Origin: Actinomycetota bacterium
GTDB lineage: Bacteria > Actinomycetota > Rubrobacteria > Rubrobacterales > Rubrobacteraceae
Direction: 5' to 3'
Assembly: GCA_020200675.1 (NCBI GenBank)
Contig: JAIVIG010000303.1
Span: forward strand, 1-10,883
Length of the DNA: 10,883 bases
A program made the translations under genes and the position numbers. The notes beneath the pieces are model-generated. The model was not told the DNA's origin. It was given only the letters and a program-made list of their open reading frames with translations, and ran no database searches. The stretch's first letter is position 1; every line of letters starts with the position of its first letter. Shown in pieces: positions 1-7,379 of this stretch.

Positions 1-1411
1 TGCCTACCCTGCCCTTGTAGCCCGTCCCCCCACACCTCTCACACCCTACCGGCTTGTGGAACCCAGCTGGTGGAGGAGAAAGCTCTTGTTGAGGCTCCTG
101 TTGAGGCTCTTGTTGGTGGGGAAAGTGGGGAAAGCCCAACGCCTCAAGGTGCTCTTGTGTTATCTCACTGGCTGGTGCTTTGCACCTCTCGCACAATCTT
201 CTTGCCAGGCGCTGGGCGATCACGCAGTCTACTGCTGAGGCTGTGAGGAAGGGCTCTACTCCCATGTCTGTTAGCCTCGCTACTGCTGATGGGGCGTCGT
301 TGGTGTGCAAGGTGGCTAACACGAGGTGTCCTGTGAGGGCCGCTTCTACGCTTATCTTTGCTGTCTCGAAGTCTCTTATCTCCCCTATCATTACTATGTC
401 GGGGTCTGCTCTTAGGATGCTCCTTAACCCTGAGGCGAAGGTGAGCCCTGCTTTGGAGTTTACCTGGATCTGGTTTATCCCCTGCATCCTGTACTCTACA
501 GGGTCCTCTACGGTTATGATGTTCTTCTCTGGGGAGTTGAGCTCTGCTAGTGTGGCATAGAGCGTTGTGGACTTCCCGCTCCCTGTTGGTCCTGTAACGA
601 GGATGGTGCCGTGGGGGCGGCGGAAGATCTCCTCAAAGCGCTTGAGGTCTTTGCCCCCGAAGCCAAGCTTTTTGAGGTTCGCTTCTACGCTCGAGGTGTC
701 AAGGAGCCTTAAAACCACCTTCTCCCCAAAGACGGTGGGCAAGCTGGCTACTCTCAGGTCTATCTTCTGCCCTGCGCTTCTTACCGAGAAGCGCCCGTCC
801 TGGGGTACTCTTCTTTCGGCTATGTCAAGGTTGCCAAGGATCTTCAGGCGCGCTATGACCCCACCCTGGAGCGTTGAGGGGACGCTCATCACCTCTCTTA
901 GGACCCCATCTACTCTAAAGCGCACAGTGAGCTCTTTGGCTCTTGGCTCTATGTGGATGTCTGAGGCTCCCTCTCCTACAGCCCGCTGCAAGATAGCTCC
1001 AACGAGCTTGACGATTGGCTTCTCTTCGGGGCCTGCATCAACTGCCAGATCCTCTAAGGCATAGAAGTTTGTTGGGTCGCTCATAGCCACAACGAGCCTG
1101 CCATCCTCTACCCTAAGAGGCAGCGCTCCGTGCTTGCGCAAGACCCTGCGGTCAACGAGGCTTGCCGCCCCTCTATCTACATCGCGCTCTGTTATCTCTA
1201 GGTACTCCAGGCGCAGCCTCTTGGCCAGAGCCTCTGCGAGGTCTGCCTTTGAGACGTATCCCATAGAGAGCAGGAGCACTCCTAGGGTGCGAGGGTCCTC
1301 TCTTTGGGCAGAGAGCGCCTCCTTGAGTTGCTCAGGGCTGATCTTGCCCTCGGAGACCAGTACCTCTCCGAGGTCGCGTTGCGTGGCGGATGCACCCTCA
1401 GAGGAGCGCAT
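1..1411 (-). CDS. pilB: Type IV pilus extension ATPase PilB (GspE family), 3' end outside window
   Basis: Hexameric cytoplasmic ATPase that powers pilin assembly at the inner membrane. The 470 codons seen stay open to the left edge, so the C-terminus is missing. In order they show an N-terminal MshEN-like domain (about residues 14-122), the conserved SDIHIEP segment, Walker A GPTGSGKST (274-282), an Asp box TVEDPVEY (300-307), Walker B DIVMIGEIRD (338-347), a His box TGHLVLATLH (360-369) and a tetracysteine motif: CERC at 407-410 and 457-460, followed by GGTGYKGR. The ATG at 1411 overlaps the end of aroE by 14 bases, so the two are likely co-translated. Three oddities: the MshEN domain seems to lose its C-terminal part and linker after residue 122; the loop between the cysteine pairs carries tandem repeats; and codon use (AGA, AGG, ATA, GTA) differs sharply from the GC-ending codons of aroE. 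The family call is secure. PilB is preferred over GspE because it is a type IV pilus-like sequence, but the partner genes are not visible. Confidence 0.93.
   Translation of the reverse strand, partial: MRSSEGASATQRDLGEVLVSEGKISPEQLKEALSAQREDPRTLGVLLLSMGYVSKADLAEALAKRLRLEYLEITERDVDRGAASLVDRRVLRKHGALPLRVEDGRLVVAMSDPTNFYALEDLAVDAGPEEKPIVKLVGAILQRAVGEGASDIHIEPRAKELTVRFRVDGVLREVMSVPSTLQGGVIARLKILGNLDIAERRVPQDGRFSVRSAGQKIDLRVASLPTVFGEKVVLRLLDTSSVEANLKKLGFGGKDLKRFEEIFRRPHGTILVTGPTGSGKSTTLYATLAELNSPEKNIITVEDPVEYRMQGINQIQVNSKAGLTFASGLRSILRADPDIVMIGEIRDFETAKISVEAALTGHLVLATLHTNDAPSAVARLTDMGVEPFLTASAVDCVIAQRLARRLCERCKAPASEITQEHLEALGFPHFPHQQEPQQEPQQELSPPPAGFHKPVGCERCGGTGYKGRVG
83..133 (-). repeat. Two adjacent short tandem repeats inside pilB
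   Basis: On the plus strand a 12-base unit (ctcttgttgagg, with one variant copy) is repeated about 2.75 times at 83-115. It is followed almost at once by two copies of the 9-mer gtggggaaa at 116-133. In the pilB frame these encode QQEP-type repeats and FPHFPH. Both lie in the loop between the two CxxC pairs, a place where the family tolerates length change. Unit lengths of 12 and 9 keep the frame. Confidence 0.8.
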
Positions 1412-2237
1412 CGCTCATCGCCCGCACGTCGGGTTCTTTGCCGGTCCAGATCCTCTGGGCCTGGACCCCCTGGTAGAGCAGCATCCGTCCGCCGGGGACC
1501 GTGCGGAGCCCCCGCTCTCTGGCGAGCCGGATGAACCCGGTCTCTTTGCCTGGCCTGTAGACCGCGTCGCAGACCGCCGTCTTTGCCCCCAGGCAGCCGG
1601 CCGGCACCGGCAGGGGATCATCGTCCTTCATCCCCAGGTAGGTGGCGTTGACGATCGCATCCGTACCCCTGGCAGCCCCTTCCGGGTCGGTAGCGTCGTG
1701 CACCGAGATCCCGGCTCCCGGGTACACCTCCCGCAGCCTGTCCTGCAGCTTCTCTGCGCGCCACCGGCTCCGGTTGAGTACGCGCAGCTCCCTGGCACCC
1801 TCGCTGAGGACGGCTACTGCGATGGCGGCCGCGGCGCCCCCGGCACCAACCACCAGCACCCTTGCATCCTCGAATCTCACCTCCGACTCCCCGCACGCCT
1901 CGACGAACCCGCTGCCGTCGGTGTTCACGCCGCGGAGCCCGCGCTCATCGACCACCACCGTGTTCACGGCCCCCGATGCTCTAGCCGCCTCGTCCAGCTC
2001 GTCCAGCAGCGGGAGCACCGCCTCTTTGTGCGGCATGGTCACGTTGAAGCCCCGGAAACCGAGGGCTCTCAGACCGCTTACGGCCGCCGGGAGTTCCTCC
2101 GGTCGAACGTCCAACGGGACGTACACGTAGTCCAGGCTGGGCGCCGCGAAGGCGGCGTTGTGCATCTTCGGGCTCAGGGTATGCCTGACGGGGTGCCCGA
2201 TCACCCCCAGCAACCGTGTTCTTCCGCTCAACTCCAT
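1398..2237 (-). CDS. aroE: Shikimate dehydrogenase (NADP+)
   Basis: Reduces 3-dehydroshikimate to shikimate with NADPH in the cytosolic chorismate pathway. Numbering from the ATG at 2237 (279 residues, normal size): the substrate-binding segment GHPVRHTLSPKMHN begins at residue 13, with Thr where the first Ser of the usual SxS pair stands. Then come NVTMPHK with catalytic Lys71, GAVNT, NTDGSGF with catalytic Asp106, a glycine-rich NADP loop GAGGAAAAIA (131-140), an NRS motif (155-157), VNATYLGM and the C-terminal GGRMLLYQ (249-256). I chose the ATG at 2237 because GGAG lies 7 bases upstream. The ATG nine codons earlier (2264) has no ribosome site. The gene follows mltG after a gap of about 90 bases and overlaps pilB by 14 bases. 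Its codon use is GC-rich, like the genes upstream and unlike pilB. Confidence 0.95.
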   Translation of the reverse strand: MELSGRTRLLGVIGHPVRHTLSPKMHNAAFAAPSLDYVYVPLDVRPEELPAAVSGLRALGFRGFNVTMPHKEAVLPLLDELDEAARASGAVNTVVVDERGLRGVNTDGSGFVEACGESEVRFEDARVLVVGAGGAAAAIAVAVLSEGARELRVLNRSRWRAEKLQDRLREVYPGAGISVHDATDPEGAARGTDAIVNATYLGMKDDDPLPVPAGCLGAKTAVCDAVYRPGKETGFIRLARERGLRTVPGGRMLLYQGVQAQRIWTGKEPDVRAMSDALL

Positions 2238-2329
2238 CCCCGTGCTCCAACCGAAAGGGTTCATAAACGGTTATCGGCAAATACGTGCCAGGGCTCGAGC
2301 GCCGAGCTTGCGAGAAGAACCCGCGCTCT

Positions 2330-3442
2330 CTAACGCCCGGCCTCTGCTTTGGCCGCCAAGAACTCGTTGTAGTTGTTGGTGAAGACGTGCTCCTCGCCGT
2401 TGGCCTTCAGCACGTAGTAGAGGTAATCCGTCTCTGCTGGGTTGATGGCAGCTTCGAGGGACTGCCGACTGGGGCTGCATATGGGTCCCGGGGGCAGGCC
2501 GGTGTTCTCGTAGGTGTTGTATGGAGAGTCTATCTTAAGGTCGGCGAGCGAGAGTTCCTCCTTGGGACGGTCGAGGGCGTACAGGACGGTGGCGTCGATC
2601 TGCAGGGGCATGTCTTCGCGGATGCGGTTGTAGATCACGGACGCCACCAGAGGCCGCTCCGCGGGGTTCGAAGCTTCTTTCTCGATGAGCGAGGCCACGG
2701 TGACGAGTTCGTACTCCGTCAGGTTCAGCCGATCTTTCGCGCCGGAGATGTCCAGGGTCTGGGTCTCCAGCAGGTACTGCTCCAGCATCCGGGTCACCAT
2801 CTGCGGGGCCGTCGTGCCTTCCTCGAACTCGTACTGTTTGGGGAAAAGGAAACCCTCAGTAGACTCGACCGCCGGGTCCTCCAGGAATCCGTACCCGTAG
2901 TCGGTTCTCCTCGCGGCCTCCTCGAACTTGGCGGCGGAAACGCCGCTCTGCCCGGCAACCTCCCGGGCGGTCTGCTCCAGGTCCAGGCCTTCGGGAACGG
3001 TGATCTCCAGGGTTGGAACGGCCTCTCCGGCCGTCAGCTTCTGGAGGATCACTTCGGTGTCCTCGTCCGGGCTGAATGTGTACTCCCCGGTCTTTATCTC
3101 CGTGCCGTATCCCCCGACGCGGGCCTCCACCTTGAACATGAATGCGCTGTCTATCACCCCGGCCTGCTCGAGTTTCTCGGCGACGCTCGAGAGCGTGTCG
3201 CCCTTTACCACCTCTACCTTGGCGGGTTTCACCGGCGCCTGCTCGCCTTCCCTGCCCGTGGCGGTGGCGTAGATGAAGTAAATGGCGCCCAGGACGCCGA
3301 CGACGAGCAGGAAACCGAGCACGGTGGGACCCGCGTTGGAACGGGGCTTGCGGCGGCGCTTGGGCCTGGGGGATCTCACCGCGTTCAGCCGGGCGTCGAG
3401 CTCTTCCCGATCTTGCCGCCTCGTCTTGTCGTAGCGCTTCAG
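2330..3442 (-). CDS. mltG: Endolytic murein transglycosylase MltG (YceG-like)
   Basis: Membrane-anchored lytic transglycosylase that cleaves nascent peptidoglycan strands and ends glycan synthesis. With the start chosen here (370 residues) it has a basic cytoplasmic N-terminus, one membrane helix (about 37-58), a LysM-like region (about 75-140) and the YceG domain. Visible family motifs are VPEGLDLEQTA, EGFLFPKQYEF, VASLIEKEA with the catalytic Glu at about 254, SVIYNRI, and SPYNTYENTGLPPGPICSPS near the end. The start is uncertain. A CTG at 3442 overlaps the ruvX stop as CTGA and has GAGGGGAG just upstream. A GTG at 3592 would overlap ruvX by about 150 bases, and a GTG at 3379 has no ribosome site but would still leave the basic segment and helix. 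Neighbours are ruvX upstream and aroE downstream, the usual alaS-ruvX-mltG order of Gram-positive bacteria. Confidence 0.93.
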   Translation of the reverse strand: MKRYDKTRRQDREELDARLNAVRSPRPKRRRKPRSNAGPTVLGFLLVVGVLGAIYFIYATATGREGEQAPVKPAKVEVVKGDTLSSVAEKLEQAGVIDSAFMFKVEARVGGYGTEIKTGEYTFSPDEDTEVILQKLTAGEAVPTLEITVPEGLDLEQTAREVAGQSGVSAAKFEEAARRTDYGYGFLEDPAVESTEGFLFPKQYEFEEGTTAPQMVTRMLEQYLLETQTLDISGAKDRLNLTEYELVTVASLIEKEASNPAERPLVASVIYNRIREDMPLQIDATVLYALDRPKEELSLADLKIDSPYNTYENTGLPPGPICSPSRQSLEAAINPAETDYLYYVLKANGEEHVFTNNYNEFLAAKAEAGR

Positions 3443-3882
3443 AAGTCTCCCCTCGACTCCAGATACTCCTGGAGCATCCGCGCCGCCGCCAGGTGATCCA
3501 CGCGCCCGACCCGCTTGGTTTCCTTTCTTTTCTTCCCGTCGCGGGCCTTCACTCCGGCGACGGCCATGCGGGTGGTGAGACGCTCGTCCCACTCCACGAA
3601 CCGCACGCCGGGCAGCTCGTTTTTCAAGGCGTCCAGTCTATCCAAAACCTTGCGAGCTTGGAAGCCGAAATCCCCACCGAGCGTCCTGGGGACCCCGACC
3701 ACGATCTCCGAGACGCCCTCTTCGCGAACCAGCCGCTCGAGAAAGCCCGAGAGGTCCGTGCTCGGCACCACTTCGAGGGGACGGGCGATGACCCTCTCGG
3801 GATCGGAGACGGCAACCCCGGTGCGTACCTCCCCCAGATCGAGGGCAGCGATCCGTCCGCAGGGAGGTTCGGGATAAGTCAG
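3439..3882 (-). CDS. ruvX: Putative pre-16S rRNA nuclease / Holliday-junction resolvase-like protein RuvX (YqgF)
   Basis: RNase H-fold nuclease of the YqgF family, implicated in maturing the 5' end of 16S rRNA. The conserved core is present: AALDLGEVRTGVAVSDP with the metal-binding Asp near residue 15, IVVGVPRTLGGDFG, the EWDERLTT motif, and VDHLAAARMLQEYL with its acidic residue near the C-terminus. About 147 residues fits the family. No ATG, GTG or TTG lies in frame between the alaS stop and the conserved start. The only nearby candidate is a CTG at 3882, seven bases after the alaS stop and ten bases after GGGAG. The next canonical start is a GTG at 3999, deep inside alaS, which would add 39 unconserved residues. 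It ends in an overlap with the proposed mltG start, so alaS, ruvX and mltG look translationally coupled. Confidence 0.9.
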   Translation of the reverse strand: MTYPEPPCGRIAALDLGEVRTGVAVSDPERVIARPLEVVPSTDLSGFLERLVREEGVSEIVVGVPRTLGGDFGFQARKVLDRLDALKNELPGVRFVEWDERLTTRMAVAGVKARDGKKRKETKRVGRVDHLAAARMLQEYLESRGDF

Positions 3883-3889
3883 GGTTTCG

Positions 3890-6586
3890 CTACTCCCGGC
3901 CGGCGAGCCGCCTGCCCAGTATCTCGCGCACTTTGTCGAGGGCCTCGGGTATGGCTTCGAGGTTCCCGCCCCCGGCTTGGGCCATCGTCGCCCCTCCACC
4001 CCCGCCGCCCCCCAGGACGCTGGAGACCTCTTTGACTATGTCTCCGGCCCTGACCTTCTGAGAAACCTCCGGGTGGATGTTGGCGACGAGGACGGCCTTG
4101 CCGTCGAGCGCCGCGGCGAGGACCACGGCCGAAGGACCACCCAGGCGGTTCTTGACGTCGTCGGAGATCTGCCTGAGGCCCTTGACGTCGGCCGCGACGA
4201 CCTGCCCGGTGACTACCTTGGTGCCGTTGACCGCCTCGGCGCTCTCGACCAGGGTGCTCACCTCCTTGAGACCTGCCTGAAGGGTCTGCTCGCGGGCGGC
4301 CTCACGAGCCAGCCGCGCCTCGTCGCGTAGCTCGCCGACGGCTTCGGGCAGGTGGTCCAGATCTACCCTGAGCAGTTCCGAAAGCTCCTCCGCTTCCTCG
4401 GTGGCCCTGATCAGGTAGTAGAGCGCCTCGCGGCCGGTGAGGACCTCGACGCGGTAGAGGTCTGCGCCGTGCTTTCTGTTGGACACGACCTTGAAGGCCC
4501 CGATCTCGGCGGTGCCCCGTACGTGCGTCCCGCCACAGAGCTCGCGCGAGAAGCCGTCCACCTCGACCACCCGCACGAGGTCCCCATACTTCTCCCCGAA
4601 GAGCATGATCGCCCCGAGGTTGCGGGCCTCCTCCAGCGTGGTCGTGTAGTACCGTACCGGTTGATTCTCGGTGATCTTGAGCAAACACAGTTCCTGTATG
4701 CGCCGCAGCTCGTCTTCTCCGACCTTGCCAGTGTATCGGTAGTCGAAGCGGAGCCTATCCGGGCCGACGTAGCTTCCGGCCTGCACGACATCCTTGCCGA
4801 GGACGGTACGCAAGGCCCAATGCAAGATATGGGTCGCGGTATGGTTGGCCTCTATCTGCTGACGCCTTACCCGGTTTATAGAGGCCGTGACCGCATCGCC
4901 GACTTGAATGGCCTGCCTGGAAGCGCCGGCTTTTGCTCGGAGATCTACTACGTCGCCCCTTTCGACCCTGGCCCGGAGCACCTGATAATCTCCCGCGGGG
5001 ATCGCATCAAATACCTCGAGCTGGCCGCGGTCCGAGGTGATCCAACCCTCATCAGCGACCTGCCCGCCGCTCGTGGCGTAGAACGGGTTCTCGTCCAGCA
5101 CGATGTAGAGCTCCCGTTCTGCATCAGGCACGGGCTCGACGGCCACTATCCGGGTCTCTACCTGCTCCCGCTCGTAGCCGATGAAGCGGCTCTTGATCTC
5201 CTGACCCCCGAAAGCCGCGACCACCCGCTCGTAGCCCTGCATGGCCTCCCTGGCCCGCTCCCTCTGCGCGTTCATCGCAGCCTCGAAGCCCGCCTCGTCG
5301 AGCGAGATCCCCCTCTCCGCCAATACCTCACGCGTTACCTCGACCGGGAACCCGTAGGTGTCGTGCAGCAAGAACGCCACCCCACCCGGGAAGTTGCCCC
5401 CGGAGAGGCGATCTATCTCCGCCTCGAGCAACTCCATCCCCCAGTGGTAGATCTCTATGAAGCGCGCCGCCTCGCTAACCACGATCCGGCGTATGTCCTC
5501 CCTTGCCGCCCGCAACTCCTCGTAGTAGTCGCCCATGTAGTCCACGACTACCTCGGCGAGGCTCGCGATCTGCTCCGCGTTCAAGCCGAGCCGCGCATAC
5601 GCTTCCCGCGTCGCCCGCCGTATAATGCGCCTCAAGACATACTCGCGTCCCTGGTTACCAGGCCTCACACCGTCGGCAATGAGGAAAGCTATGCTCCTTG
5701 AGTGGTCGGCGAGGATACGTAGGGCACGGTCGGTCTCCTCGGAATCGCCTATGGAGGCGCCGGCATGCTCCTTCGCCTTCTCGAAGATGGGCGCATAGAT
5801 GTCGGTGTCGTAAACGTAGCGAACATCCTGTACCGCCGCGGTAACCCTCTCAAGGCCCATGCCGGTGTCTATTCCGGTCTTGGCGAGCGGGATGAGCGTG
5901 CCGTCCTTGCGTTGCTCGTACTGGTTGAAGACGAGGTTCCAAATCTCCAGGAACCGCGGGTCACCCTCGTCGCCACCCGGGCCGTACTTTGCGTCCTCCA
6001 GCGGATCTCCGAGCCCAAACTCCTCGCCGTAGTCGTAGTAAATCTCCGAGCATGGCCCGCACGGTCCGCTGTCTCCGGGCGGTCCCCACCAGTTCTCGCT
6101 CTTCGGAAGCCCGAAGATTTTGTGTTCCGGCACGCCGACGCTCATCCAAAGTTCTTTTGCTTCGATGTCCTCGGGAGCATCCTCGTCGCCCTCGAAGATC
6201 GTGATCCAGATCCTCTCGGGTGGGATACCAAACTCTCGCGTCAGCAACTCCCAAGCCCACTCGATGGCCTCTTTCTTAAAATAGTCGCCAAAGGAGAAAT
6301 TACCGAGCATCTCGAAAAAGGTCAGGTGATGTCGGTCGCCGACCTCTTCGATATCGTTAGCCTTGCCTCCGGCGCGCATGCACTTCTGGGCGCTGGTCGC
6401 ACGTGGCGTAGGTGGCTTCTCCTGTCCGGTGAAGTAGGTTATGAACTGCTGCATCCCGGCGGTAGTCAGGAGAACTGTGGGATCGTTGTGCGGGATCAGG
6501 GAGGAACTCGGGTAGAGTCGGTGATCCCTCGCGACGAAAAAGTCCAGAAATCGGCGGCGTATCTCGCTGCTCTTCATCTGCTCCAT
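3890..6586 (-). CDS. alaS: Alanyl-tRNA synthetase
   Basis: Class II synthetase that charges tRNA-Ala and edits mischarged Ser and Gly. The 898 residues include the catalytic domain (starting SSEIRRRFLDFF, with GNFSFGDYFK and GIDTGMGLERV), the tRNA-recognition region, and the editing domain with zinc ligands HTATH (His582 and His586) and CGGTH (Cys684 and His688). A C-Ala domain ends with a run of eight glycines before ATMAQAGGG. Nothing essential is missing. The start is either the ATG at 6586 or one three codons later (6577). The second gives the usual MKSSEIRRRF start but its GGAG is only 3 bases away. The first sits 8 bases after a TACAAT box, which would make a leaderless message. The sigma gene ends 20 bases upstream, so read-through from the stress module is also possible. 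No T-box leader fits in that space. Confidence 0.97.
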   Translation of the reverse strand: MEQMKSSEIRRRFLDFFVARDHRLYPSSSLIPHNDPTVLLTTAGMQQFITYFTGQEKPPTPRATSAQKCMRAGGKANDIEEVGDRHHLTFFEMLGNFSFGDYFKKEAIEWAWELLTREFGIPPERIWITIFEGDEDAPEDIEAKELWMSVGVPEHKIFGLPKSENWWGPPGDSGPCGPCSEIYYDYGEEFGLGDPLEDAKYGPGGDEGDPRFLEIWNLVFNQYEQRKDGTLIPLAKTGIDTGMGLERVTAAVQDVRYVYDTDIYAPIFEKAKEHAGASIGDSEETDRALRILADHSRSIAFLIADGVRPGNQGREYVLRRIIRRATREAYARLGLNAEQIASLAEVVVDYMGDYYEELRAAREDIRRIVVSEAARFIEIYHWGMELLEAEIDRLSGGNFPGGVAFLLHDTYGFPVEVTREVLAERGISLDEAGFEAAMNAQRERAREAMQGYERVVAAFGGQEIKSRFIGYEREQVETRIVAVEPVPDAERELYIVLDENPFYATSGGQVADEGWITSDRGQLEVFDAIPAGDYQVLRARVERGDVVDLRAKAGASRQAIQVGDAVTASINRVRRQQIEANHTATHILHWALRTVLGKDVVQAGSYVGPDRLRFDYRYTGKVGEDELRRIQELCLLKITENQPVRYYTTTLEEARNLGAIMLFGEKYGDLVRVVEVDGFSRELCGGTHVRGTAEIGAFKVVSNRKHGADLYRVEVLTGREALYYLIRATEEAEELSELLRVDLDHLPEAVGELRDEARLAREAAREQTLQAGLKEVSTLVESAEAVNGTKVVTGQVVAADVKGLRQISDDVKNRLGGPSAVVLAAALDGKAVLVANIHPEVSQKVRAGDIVKEVSSVLGGGGGGGATMAQAGGGNLEAIPEALDKVREILGRRLAGRE

Positions 6587-6594
6587 TAGGGGTT

Positions 6595-6600
6595 ATTGTA
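6595..6600 (-). promoter_or_regulatory. Candidate -10 box (TACAAT) for alaS
   Basis: The minus strand reads TACAAT between the sigma gene stop and alaS, differing by one base from TATAAT. The expected transcription start falls within one or two bases of the alaS ATG at 6586, which would give a leaderless transcript. The -35 region, inside the last codons of the sigma gene, is poor (TGGAAA at 16 bases spacing). This is inference from sequence alone. Confidence 0.4.
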
Positions 6601-6605
6601 CTTTT

Positions 6606-7379
6606 CTAGTGGTTGTTTTCCAGCTCCTCCAGCTCGCGGCGCAGGTCCTCCAGGGCGCGCCGCAGGAGGCGGGAGACGTGCATCTGGCTCACCCCGATGT
6701 GGTCGGCGATCTCCGTCTGCGTCTTGCCTTCGTTGAAGCGGAGCTTGAGTATCCGCTGCTGCTGGTCCTTGAGGCCGCCGATAGCCTCCTGGAGGAGGAT
6801 CTTGTCCTCCAGGCCTTTTATGGGGGAGTTCTCGTCGGCCTGGAGGTCCATGATGGTGTCCCCGTCGGGTTCGTCCTGGCTCACGGGGGCATCGAGGCTC
6901 GCGGTGTTGTAGGCCCGGCCGAGCGTCAGGGATTCGGCGACGCTCTCCACGTCGGAGTCGAGGGTTGTGGCGAGCTCCTGGAGTGTGGGAGAGCGCCCCG
7001 TCCTTACGGTCTCGTCGCGGATCGCCTCCTTCGCCGACTGCCGGAGCTCCTGGAGGCCACGAGGAACACGCATCGCCCAGCCCTTGTCGCGGAAATAGCG
7101 CTTTATCTCGCCGAGGATGTTTGGGGTGGCGTAGGTCGAGAACTCTATGTTCCGGTCCACGTCGAAGCGGTCCACGGCCTTTATGAGGCCGACGGACGCG
7201 ACCTGCACGAGGTCGTCCACGGGCTCACCACGCCCGGCAAACTTGCGGGCGAGGAACTCGGCGAGGGGAAGCTGCTCCTGGATGACCCGTTCGCGGGCGT
7301 CTTCGTCGCCCTGCCGGTGGTAACGCTCTAGCAGCAGCCGCGTGCGTGCCTTGTCCGGCCGCCGGTAGCGTCGGCTCAC
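6606..7379 (-). CDS. RNA polymerase sigma factor, SigB/SigF/SigG family
   Basis: Alternative sigma-70 family factor that directs RNA polymerase to stress-type promoters. From the GTG at 7379 it has 257 residues, normal for this group. It has region 2 (DDLVQVASVGLIKAVDRFD at 55-73; STYATPNILGEIKRYFRDKGW in 2.3-2.4, about 81-101), a region 3 helix bundle (about 108-180), and region 4 with LRFNEGKTQTEIADHIGVSQ as the helix-turn-helix. The GTG overlaps the TGA of the upstream gene as GTGA, so translation is coupled. The frame runs open further upstream to 7745, but that stretch is an Arg-rich shadow of the two upstream genes and is not conserved. Its partner is likely the short RsbW-like protein just upstream. 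It cannot be assigned to SigB, SigF or SigG individually from this sequence. Confidence 0.93.
   Translation of the reverse strand: MSRRYRRPDKARTRLLLERYHRQGDEDARERVIQEQLPLAEFLARKFAGRGEPVDDLVQVASVGLIKAVDRFDVDRNIEFSTYATPNILGEIKRYFRDKGWAMRVPRGLQELRQSAKEAIRDETVRTGRSPTLQELATTLDSDVESVAESLTLGRAYNTASLDAPVSQDEPDGDTIMDLQADENSPIKGLEDKILLQEAIGGLKDQQQRILKLRFNEGKTQTEIADHIGVSQMHVSRLLRRALEDLRRELEELENNH

Noticed and set aside
567..1064. Plus-strand open frame opposite pilB (165 codons)
   Set aside because: pilB on the other strand carries all ATPase motifs across this stretch. The plus-strand product is Ser- and Arg-rich shadow sequence.
2297..2328. Inverted repeat gagcgc/gcgctc between mltG and aroE as a terminator
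   Set aside because: Six-base arms with a 20-base loop and no T-run. It does not look like an intrinsic terminator, and the genes may be one operon.
2285..3496. Open frame of 403 codons on the plus strand opposite mltG
   Set aside because: Antisense shadow of mltG. The composition is biased and no domain is seen.
4352..5701. Long open frame of 449 codons on the plus strand opposite alaS
   Set aside because: It lies antisense to a complete, motif-rich alaS. Its protein has no recognisable motif and matches the usual shadow frame in GC-rich sequence.
6587..6605. T-box leader before alaS
   Set aside because: Only about 20 bases separate alaS from the sigma gene, far too short for a T-box.
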